Assembly: GCA_015657535.1 (NCBI GenBank)
Contig: JADHZB010000055.1
Span: 1 to 43,840, forward strand
Source of the DNA: Nephromyces sp. MM_2019
Taxonomy: Eukaryota > Apicomplexa > Aconoidasida > Nephromycida
Direction: 5' to 3'
Length of the DNA stretch: 43,840 nucleotides
The position numbers and the translations under genes are program-made. Positions 35,026-43,840 of the stretch are shown here, in pieces; positions within the stretch are counted from its first letter, which is position 1, and each line of letters begins with the position of its first letter. Below the pieces are notes generated by a model, which saw only the letters and a list, made by a program, of their open reading frames with translations, was not told the DNA's origin and did not search any database.

Positions 35026-35779
35026 TTTTACTTCTTCTAGTTCAGATATTGACCATCAATAAAGGACTTAACTTAAAGAGTTGATAAAATATTTATTACT
35101 CTTTAATGTCAACAAAGAATTTCAGCTCGTACTCTACGTCTTCAAAGTAGATATTAAATGGAATTTTACTCTAATGATATAACACATTACATAATTCAGT
35201 TTATCTAGCTAAAGTTTATCATTAATTTTTATTGTCTCATGATAATTAATGAATTTTTTTTTTAGAATTCATCTATATATATTTTTATGTGTAAATTTTC
35301 ATCTTGTTTGATTTATTTCTTATTTGATATGCAGTATCAAAATTTGTATTATGAAGGACATGTCAAAACATACATATTATATAATATATATTCTTAATAA
35401 TTTCATCTCAACCACATCAATCGAAACTGTTTTTTATAGTAATCGTTTTGCAATTTTTTATAAACTTGCGAAAGATGATTGGCGTTTGGCAATCAAATTC
35501 TCTAACTTAAAATAAATATAAGCTAAACTAAAATGACCATTAATTTTATATTAAACAAAAAATTCTCTCAAGATAAATTACAAGGTGAAAATTTTAAAAT
35601 TATTACTAAAAAAATAAAAGCCTAGACTAGATATAAATTTATTTTAATTTTTATTTTAATTGACCAAAACATATAATAAATGTTAAGTTAACGATATGAA
35701 AGTAATCATCATTGATAATCCACAAAGGCAGTTTTATCAACAAATTTCTTTGTCATAATGCTTGATACCATATAAATTG
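35026..35779. other. convergent intergenic region
   Basis: About 750 bp between the 3' ends of the TBC1D23-like and zinc-finger genes. A 63-codon ORF at 35324-35515 (+) has AT-driven composition and no recognisable domain, so I do not call it. Both 3' UTRs should lie here. Confidence 0.5.
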
Positions 35780-36736
35780 TTAATTGATTTTGTTAACTTT
35801 CCATATCCTAGCACCAGATGGTTGGGAATTATTGAAAAAGGATGGTAAAAGCTCTTTATAGACCTCGATAGCGTAACTTTTCACCATTTCATCATCATTT
35901 TGACTCCTTTTAGCACTGCATTTTAGGCAATTAAATCGTCTAGGAAAATTAACATTCAGGCAGTTAATACACTTCCAGTTTCCTTGAACACCAGTCTTTG
36001 GACAGTTACCCCTAAAAGACTTACAATTTTGATTACGTTTCTCTTTACCTTTGCACAATGGATCACCATACACTTTAAGGAAGCTACTTGGGTTTTTAAA
36101 CTCATCTGGATGAGCTAAAATGATTGGCTTAACTAATGATTTGTAATGTTCCAACACAGCTTTTAGATTTGTGATGACATGAGCCTTATCTTCACTGGAA
36201 ACTGTATGATTTAGAAGACTTTGTGGAACAAGGTTTGAATCTTCACTAAAAAATTCATCAAAACTTTCTTGGAATGGTGAAACAGATTTCGATTCAGCTA
36301 GAGTATCAGTTCCTGAAGCTACTCTTTGCGTAATTAATGACACATTTAGTATATCTAGAAGTTTTACCCCAGTCTCTATATTCTCTCTACCTATTTCGTT
36401 TTGTAAAAATAATATAACATCCATAGCTTTTATTAACCTGAGAATTGGGTGCATCGTTAACGAGACTTTGAAATTAGATTCTATTGAGCTATTTCTACTA
36501 TCTGTTTTGGAGGTCTCAAGGCTACAAGATTCTTCCGAAAAATTCCGTGAGTTTCCACTAGAATCTCCGGATTCCTCCCCAATTAAGATTGGGAATGCAG
36601 GCTCATTGCCCTTATCTTCATTATAGAGCTCATCATCATATTGAGAAGTTTCTAAAAAGGAAAAGTCTAGCCTATCATTTATCTTCAGATTTTCCATAAC
36701 GTGTATTCGTTTAACTAGAATTTTTGAATTTTCCAA
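35780..36736 (-). CDS. RanBP2-type zinc-finger protein, 318 aa
   Basis: A single exon. Residues about 1-95 are acidic and Ser-rich. Residues 95-215 are helical (ILRLIKAMDVILFLQNE, TNLKAVLEHYKSLVKPI). Near residue 257 a RanBP2-type zinc finger fits the W-x-C-x2-C-x3-N-x6-C-x2-C rule exactly: NWKCINCLNVNFPRRFNCLKC. Just before it lies another Cys-containing stretch (DPLCKGKEKRNQNC, then FRGNCPK) that may bind a second metal, although it does not match the same rule. Such fingers bind ubiquitin, Ran-GDP or single-stranded RNA (as in ZRANB2). The basic FPRR sequence inside the loop favours nucleic-acid binding, which is inference. An internal Met at residue 14 is an alternative start. The gene converges with the TBC1D23-like gene and diverges from the polymerase delta gene. 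Confidence 0.8.
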   Translation of the reverse strand: MENSKILVKRIHVMENLKINDRLDFSFLETSQYDDELYNEDKGNEPAFPILIGEESGDSSGNSRNFSEESCSLETSKTDSRNSSIESNFKVSLTMHPILRLIKAMDVILFLQNEIGRENIETGVKLLDILNVSLITQRVASGTDTLAESKSVSPFQESFDEFFSEDSNLVPQSLLNHTVSSEDKAHVITNLKAVLEHYKSLVKPIILAHPDEFKNPSSFLKVYGDPLCKGKEKRNQNCKSFRGNCPKTGVQGNWKCINCLNVNFPRRFNCLKCSAKRSQNDDEMVKSYAIEVYKELLPSFFNNSQPSGARIWKVNKIN

Positions 36737-38546
36737 TACATTTTACCCTCTTAGTAAAACATTATGGAGAGAAGGTGTTCAGCATAATAATTTCTTGAGA
36801 TTAATTCAATCTATACATTCATACTACTATTATTTAGGATCACTTTAATTTGTGAGAATGATAAGTTGGACATATATACGTATATATATATATATATATT
36901 TATTTATATATACAATTATTAGAGATAACTAGGATCAATTAAGAATTAGCTATACACTTTGCATTCATGAAAAGGGTGTTAAACATAAAAGTCAAAGTAA
37001 TTTTCAGATGATAATACAAGACCAAGATAAAGTTTAACCTAAGTTATAATTACAGGATATATTTTAGTGAAAATTACTTTGAATTTTGATTTGTTGATCT
37101 TAAATATTAAAGTTTTAATAATAGTTAAAGGCTTGTATATAGGCATGTTATAAATATAATTTTAAAATAAATTGGGTTTGTTTTTAAAAATTTCAATATC
37201 TTTACTATTCCCCTTCAAATTATAAGAATATTTAATGCAATTTCATTTCAATAAGTATCTCGATATATTTCAACATCGAAAGAACTACATAATTCTAGCA
37301 ATAAATAATGATAAGTATTAATGAGAGTGAACTTTTTAGCAGTTTAATAATGATCCCCATAAGAAAAGTGAAACTTAAACTATTGAATTGATTATTTAAC
37401 TCATTGGATATCAACTCGTTTTTATTTGTGAAATTTAATTTTTTTGTTAAAGCTAAAATGATTTATTTTCTATCTTATCACTTTCATTATTCAATAATTC
37501 TATGAAAATCTTGAAAGCTGATTACTTAGCCTTATATTTCACATTAATCGTCAAACCTCCCTTGAAGATTTAGCTTTATAGATGGTTCATAACTTTGTTT
37601 TCTAGTTTTTGGAATCTATTTTATAACTTAAGCTCTAAGTGATGAATTTATAAAAGCAGAATGTGAGCAAGATCAAACAATTTCCAACAGAGTAATTGAT
37701 AAATATTTTAATTTATTTTAAGTTAAGGATTTCAGATTCCCTAAGACAATCTTGCATCAATGCTGTATACATTATTCGATGTTAAAAATACACCTTTTTA
37801 AAATCAATAATGCTTTTAGACTCTTTATAGTTCATTTTGAAATACAAGACGTTATTATTTCAAACCTTAAATTTATGGATGTATTTTTCATTCTTAACTT
37901 TCATTTTTGTGACCCAAACCTTGTGTATGTTTTATACTTTTATACTAATCATACAAGGAGCTTAAGTAAGGTCTAACACGAAACTTTATGTAAATGTATT
38001 ATTAAATGCAGGGAAATATATTTTTGACATCTCATTTTTGAGTCAGATTTACTCAAATTTTTTTGTATTTAATCTCATTGTTTGATTAATATTGAATCAT
38101 CGAAGTGAAATTGTGCACAATCCTTATATGGTTAAAAAACACTAATACGGCTAAAAAACACTAACTATTTAAATATCAATATCACTACTAATTTTGATTC
38201 TTTGATTAAAGAAATAAATATAAACAAAAGGAAATTATTTCAAATTACAGTGATTGAGAAACTCATATAATATTATATATATTCAACTCTTTAAGTTATA
38301 AAATCAAACTCATCAACCTAAAATGTTGTGCCCTTAGCTTATTGTAACATACAAAGCTATCATATATAGAGCTGTGAGACATCAAGCATATGTGTGACAA
38401 TACCTACTCATCTTTTAGTGATTGAAATAACATCTTCATTACAACCACTTATTCCAGAAATCCAAACTGATTTCCCTTTTATTCACATTCATAAACCATT
38501 TCTTTCTATTGTTTTTTCTCTCTTTTCCTATAAGAATGCTTTCAGT
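36737..38546. other. divergent intergenic region upstream of the polymerase delta gene
   Basis: About 1.8 kb between the starts of the zinc-finger gene (-) and the polymerase delta gene (+). It includes a TA microsatellite near 36872-36915. The 74-codon ORF at 37752-37976 is rich in Phe, Ile and Tyr, as expected by chance in such sequence, and is not called. I see no RNA gene. Confidence 0.5.
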
Positions 38547-41500
38547 ATGAAGAGAAACTCACCTAATGAACCTTTAGAAAATATAAATCCGAACTCTGAA
38601 GCAGGCAATTCGCGTGTTTTAGCCTTCCTGGATACAAATAGAAAACAAAGTCAACCATACAATTCCTATAATGAGCAATCGCAACTGAATCAGTGGGAAA
38701 GATTACTGTTTGAGCTTTCGAGGCCAGCTCTCAAGAGACATGCAGCACAGCCCGAGGCACTGGGTTCACTTGAAAGATTAGGTAAATAATAACAAATCAT
38801 TTCTATATCTTACCTTGAATAGATAGATTAAAAAATAACCTAGAGAACGTTTTATAGCAATAAGGTACATAACTTTTCCTTGAGAAGCTTTGAGATAAGA
38901 ATAAATCACTCGAGAAATTATAAGTATGATTGGTTCTCCATAATTTACAAAATGCTTTAAACTTCAAAGTTGTATTTTAAAGAATATAGATGGACTAATT
39001 TTCCCAAATATCCAACTAAAATATCCCTTTATATCATTCTCCAGACCTTTCTCAGGATGACCTTGGTAAGAAAACAAGACATTCCTACGTTTTTTTTTCC
39101 TAGAAACCCTTGGATCAATTGCTTGAACACCCTTAATTTTATTGTAATTAGTCTTAGACTCATTGAATAACAAGATTCATATATAATTCTTCAATATATC
39201 ACAGGGTCTTTGAGCTTATTATCTGCTTAGAGCAAACAATCCATACATTTGATTATATTGAATTTTCAACAGATAATTTTAAACACTAAGTTACATTTAA
39301 AAACAAAATCTCCATTGATGATAGTGCCGCTTATTTATTGGGAATGACTGAAATCTTACATTATCTACCACTTTTTTATTCTTTTAGATTTATTTCTAAT
39401 CGACATTGATTATGTCACACATGCACCTTCAACCTTACCCTACATATCAAGCAAATTAGCTTTCACAAATGGTGAAGTACCAGTGATCAGACTATTTGGA
39501 GCTACAAAACATGGTCACTCCGTCCTTGTACATGTACATGGTTTCTTTCCCTATTTCTATTGCGATTGTCCAAGAGATAACTCCAATTCTCAAGACTTGG
39601 AAAATCAACTTGAGGTAAATATTTCCCGTATAATTGATCCATTTTTACTGTTTGTAAACTCATAATTATGTGTATGTTTTTAAAGAAGTTTAGAAGAATT
39701 TATGACTATTCCTATCTTAAACACATTCTCATAACACGTTATCTTAAATTACATTATAAAACTTTATCAATTAATTTTTTTGTAGCCTCACATATTACGC
39801 TACAAATAATTATTCTTATTATCTTCTTTTGATGTACATACACTATTTCCCATAAAATATTTTTAGCGCATGCATATAACATTCATATATTGAATCAATT
39901 TCAATAATAAATTTTAATAAAGAATTGATTATATCCCCAAACCTATCACTTTTCACTATAGCATATATCATTCAGTTCTATCTAAACTTTAAGTACTGAA
40001 TATTCTTTGAATTTTATATTTACACCTTTTCTCATATCAATGTTTAAATACATGGGGGAACAAAAATTGCGGAAATTTTAACTAATCTACATTTGTATCT
40101 AAGTTAATTAATTGATACACACATTTCTTATCTATCTACACATTATCAACATTAATAGATATTCCTAATCCATATATATATATTTTAATCTTAGAATCAT
40201 TTATCCAGTGCACAAAACTCTTCCAAAAGTACAGATAAGAAAGTGTTGGGTATCCATACTGTTCAAGGAAAGGTAAATACACACTATACACTTGTTCCAA
40301 CTACTTCTAACTATATATAAAAATTCATGTATAAGTCCCAGCTATAGATACACTTTATCACACATGTGCATGTAGCATTATTCATTATACATGTACAAAT
40401 ATATGATATCTTAATTATAAAGTATCTATGTGTATAGGTATATAAGATAATTTGCTTAATCAAAACACATTGATCATATCATATACTTTATAAAATTCCT
40501 GACTCACTTTTGAATATATGTGTGTATGGATAATATATCCTTAGTATTATTTATAAGATATATTCCCCACACAAGATAACTGTTATTGATCATATACATA
40601 TGAAACATCTATACAATGCACAACATGCCTATCCAAATCATATAGTATTTATTACTCCCCCCCTCAACATGACTATCAACATACACTCTATATACATATA
40701 AATATATTTATATATATCAATGCCAGCATGATAATAAACACACACACAGACACTATATATATATATATATAGATGTCGACATGATTATCTACACACACAC
40801 GCTATATATATATATATATATCAATATCAAACATGAGCATCTACATTAGTGCATAAACAAACAACACAAGATATATATCTGTGTGTGTAAAAATAAATTT
40901 TTACAGTCTTTGATGAATTATACACACACACATGACAAACAATTTTTCAAAATTTACGTTGGCCAACCACGATTTGTAGCTACATGTCGCACAGCCATTG
41001 AAAACAACACACTAGATAATTGTAGAATTCCCCCAATTTCATATGAGTCGAATATACCCTTTACACTACGATTTATGGTTGATCGTAGTATATCGGGTTG
41101 TTCATGGCTCACAGGTGATTTACACACATATTTAATATTTTTATTTACACACACAATGATACCTAATATCCTACACACATCATCATAAAATGATATTTAC
41201 ATATCATTAATATATTTGAAATTCACACATGATATCTAAACACATAATGATCATTTACACATTGTATGATATGATCTCGACATACACACTTTTACTTACA
41301 CATTCTATAACATCCGATATCTATACACAAATTTATATTGGATTTTTAAACACCCAACATTCATTTCCCTTCGACACTTACGCATACACACGTATATGCA
41401 CACAAATATATACACATACACACACATACATACACACACACATGAACACACACATATACATACACATACACACACATACTCACACATACACACACACATA

Positions 41501-43840
41501 TATACACACATACACACACACATATATATTTACACACATAAACACATACATACATACACACACACAATACACACATGCACACACACATACAATTTTATAG
41601 TACCCCATGGAAAATATTTTGAACGTAACCCAATCAACAAAGTAGGGAGATGTCAATTAGAAATTGATGTGTATTTTGAAGATATAATCAGTCACCCTGT
41701 TGAAGGTGTGTGGCAAGCTATACCTCCCCTAAGAATCTTATCATTTGGTAATAAATAATTATAACTTACACACATTGTTAAATGTGTATTTAAATGATAT
41801 AATGACTTAATTTAATCAATGAATTCTATACACACCTCCATAAGCTTATTTGGAATTTTTACACTTTTCTATATCTCAATCCTCATTAGGCTATACAATT
41901 ACATACAAACTTACACACACTCAAATACGCATATACATTTACTCTAAACACACACACACATATATTTACTCTAAACACACACACACACATATATTTACTC
42001 TAAACACACACACACATATTTACTCTGCACACACATACACCCATATATCCCTCCAACCCCCTCTCCCTATACACATACATCTACTATCTACACATATTCA
42101 TCTACTATCTACACACATACATTTACTATCTACACACACACATTTACTATATACACACATACATTTACTATATACACACACACATTTACTATCTACACAC
42201 ACACATTTACTATATACACACACACATTTACTATATACACACACACATCTACTATCTACACATATTCATCTACTATCTACACACACACATTTACTATATA
42301 CACACACACAGTTACTATCTACACACATACATCTACTATATACACACACACATCTACTATATACACACATACATCTACTATCTACACATATTCATCTACT
42401 ATCTACACACATACCTTTACTATCTACACATATTCATCTACTATATACACACATACATTTACTATATACACACACACATTTACTATCTACACACACATAT
42501 TTACTATATACACACACACATTTACTATATACACACACACAGTTACTATCTACACACACACATTTACTATCTACACACACACATTTACTATATACACATA
42601 CACAGATATTGAGTGTATAAAATTAAAGGGTGAAGGTTTCCCTGAGCCACACATTGACCCAATTATTCAAATTTCATCGATTTTACAAATTCAAGGCCAA
42701 AATGGGCCATTTTTAAAAACAATTTTTACGTTGGATGAGTGTGCACCGATTGCAGGGAGTTATGTGTTTTGGTTTGAAAATGAAATAGATATGATGAAAC
42801 GTTGGGCTGAATTTATACGTGCTGTACGTACACACACAATATATGTTTTATAGAGTATATATCTATATATTTACATATACATTTACTTTATATATATATT
42901 TCCTTTATATATATTTATTTTATCTATATTTATTTTATATATATTTGCTTCATACTTATTTACTTTATATACATTTACTTTATACACACTTTATACACAT
43001 TTACTTTATACACATTTACTTTATACACATTTACTTTATACACATTTATTACAAATACACTATACACATTTACTACACATACTATACACACACACACTAT
43101 ACACATTTACTTTATACACATTTATTACAAATACGCTATACACATTTACTACACATACTATACACACACACACTATACACATTTACTTTACACACATTTA
43201 TTACAAATACACTATACACATTTACTACACATACTATACACACACACACTATATACACACTATATACACACACTATATACACACTATATACACACTATAT
43301 ACACACACTATATACACACTATATACACAGACTATATACACACTATATACACATACCACACATTCACACTATATACACATACTACACATTCACACGACAT
43401 AAACATACTATACATACACACGATATAAACATACTACACATACACACTATATACACACACTACACATACACACTATATACACACACTGTACACATTTACA
43501 ACACATACTACACATACACACTATATACACACACTATACACATGTACAACACATACTACACATACACACTATATATACACACTATACACATTTACAACAC
43601 GTACACACTATATACACACACTATACACATTTACAACACTTGCACACTATATACACACACTATACACATACTAAATACACACTATATACACACTAAACAC
43701 AAACTACACAAATTACACTATACTCACACACACACACTATACACATACACAAATTACACTATACTCACACACACACACTATACACATACACACTACACAA
43801 ATTACACTATACTCACACACACACACTATACACATACACA
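38547..43840 (+). CDS. DNA polymerase delta catalytic subunit, 5' part (gene runs off the window)
   Basis: Exons 38547-38781, 39388-39614, 40195-40272, 40907-41114, 41601-41747 and 42606-42823 join in phase; the next exon is beyond 43840. The product is the B-family replicative polymerase that extends the lagging strand and proofreads. Matches to POLD1 are clear: LFLIDIDYV, VPVIRLFGATKHGHSVLVHV, HGFFPYFYCDC, YVGQPRFVATCRTAIE, LRFMVDRSISGCSWLTG and VWQAIPPLRILSF. These lead to FDIEC, the exonuclease Exo I motif with its catalytic Asp and Glu, followed by GFPEPHIDPIIQI and DECAPIAGSYVFWFE. The reading ends before Exo II, and the polymerase motifs lie downstream. I start at MKRNSPNEP because the sequence before it is hydrophobic and lacks family similarity; an in-frame ATG at 38394 exists. 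Unlike the neighbours, every intron is 480 to more than 1000 bp and repeat-rich. Confidence 0.93.
40727..40822 (+). repeat. (CA)n and (TA)n microsatellites in polymerase delta intron 3
   Basis: Two blocks, each a short ACACAC run followed by a TATATATA run with similar flanks (GATGTCGACATGAT / TCAATGCCAGCATGAT types), lie in the 634-bp intron 40273-40906. They are noncoding and probably length-variable. Confidence 0.75.
41381..41593 (+). repeat. CA/TACA-rich low-complexity array in polymerase delta intron 4
   Basis: About 210 bp made almost only of A, C and T in ACACAY/TACACA units. It sits directly upstream of the acceptor at 41600, so the array is also the polypyrimidine-poor approach to the splice site. 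It creates artefact ORFs on both strands (Thr/His/Tyr on +, Cys/Val/Met on -). Confidence 0.85.
42060..42602 (+). repeat. 21-bp minisatellite, about 25 copies, in polymerase delta intron 5
   Basis: Tandem units of the form ATYTACTATMTACACACAYAC with 21-bp spacing, for example the ATTTAC starts at 42184 and 42205. Variants alternate between TTTAC and TCTAC and between TATATAC and TATCTAC. The + strand copy has almost no G. Because 21 is a multiple of three and the unit has no stop in one frame, it simulates a seven-residue protein repeat (HLLYTHT). That frame is out of phase with the Exo I exon at 42606 and stops just after the junction, so the array is intronic. Confidence 0.9.
42960..43840 (+). 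repeat. compound tandem-repeat array in polymerase delta intron 6
   Basis: Successive repeat blocks run to the window end. There is a 15-bp unit (TTTACTTTATACACA) from about 42965. A 76-bp unit containing TTTATTACAAATAC has starts at 43045, 43121 and 43197. Then come short ACTATATACACAC units from about 43245 to 43690. Finally, units of 41 and 48 bp containing AAATTACACTATACTC start at 43710, 43751 and 43799. All are CA/TA-rich and nearly G-free on the + strand. The array continues past the window, so its full length is unknown. Confidence 0.85.

Noticed and set aside
35324..35515. 63-codon + ORF
   Set aside because: Composition follows AT content, no family is recognised, and no splice signals link it to the upstream TBC1D23-like gene, which already has a stop at 35025.
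37752..37976. 74-codon + ORF
   Set aside because: Dominated by Phe, Ile, Leu and Tyr as expected for random AT-rich sequence; no supporting context.
41305..41588. Overlapping Cys/Val/Met-rich minus-strand ORFs
   Set aside because: They are antisense readings of the CA/TACA array in a polymerase delta intron.
41850..42620. 256-codon ORF made of repeated HLLYTHT/HLLSTHI heptads
   Set aside because: It is a reading of the 21-bp minisatellite. Polymerase delta exons on both sides splice across it in phase, and this frame stops immediately after the real acceptor.
42960..43840. CA/TA repeats as telomeric or CRISPR sequence
   Set aside because: Units are not the TTTAGGG or TTTAGG class, the G-poor strand has the wrong orientation for a right chromosome end, and there are no spacers or palindromic repeats; it follows a splice donor and is best read as intron.

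Overview
This window looks like a nuclear, AT-rich, intron-dense protist genome, most likely apicomplexan. The strongest lineage marker is the gene at 26418-29206. It encodes two ApiAP2-type DNA-binding domains and a C-terminal helical segment resembling the ACDC domain that accompanies AP2 domains in apicomplexans. Genes are split by many short GT-AG introns (mostly 55-120 bp, donor usually GTAAGN), which argues against the almost intronless Cryptosporidium genes I know of. I cannot name the genus. I found no rRNA, tRNA, transposon, CRISPR array or bacterial-type operon. All exon structures below were worked out by hand from splice signals and reading phase. Most close perfectly in frame over all exons, which is the main support for them.

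Layout, left to right. A 66-residue coiled-coil protein (+, 148-1200) has introns swollen by TG/TA repeats. A 13-exon, 1290-residue helical protein of unknown function (-, 1795-7214) follows, then a 141-residue protein with a hydrophobic hairpin (-, 8015-8698) and a trimeric-type dUTPase (-, 10027-10915). Next come a multi-exon coiled-coil protein (-, 11801-14360), a single-OB-fold protein of SOSS-B/hSSB1 type (-, 14780-15687) and a STEEP1/CXorf56 homologue (-, 16029-17015). Two plus-strand genes follow: a small Cys-containing protein (17626-18525) and, 46 bp further on, an FHA-parvulin fusion (18572-19681). Converging on these is a plasma-membrane-type Ca2+-ATPase (-, 19842-24639) that carries about ten extra N-terminal membrane segments. 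The right third holds the AP2 factor (+), a TBC1D23-like TBC/rhodanese/PH-like protein (+, 30789-35025), a RanBP2-type zinc-finger protein (-, 35780-36736) and the 5' part of the DNA polymerase delta catalytic subunit gene (+, 38547 to beyond the window).

The genes do not form one pathway. Several are nuclear housekeeping or genome-maintenance genes (polymerase delta, dUTPase, OB-fold protein, FHA-parvulin). Others concern membrane traffic and calcium (TBC1D23-like, Ca2+-ATPase, possibly STEEP1-like). The most unusual item is the Ca2+-ATPase: one uninterrupted exon joins a roughly 320-residue ten-helix block, arranged like a drug/metabolite transporter (nucleotide-sugar or triose-phosphate translocator fold), to a complete PMCA. 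The second unusual feature is the low-complexity sequence. It is TG-rich on the + strand at the left end and CA-rich on the + strand at the right end, where it fills the polymerase delta introns with 15-, 21- and 76-bp tandem repeats.
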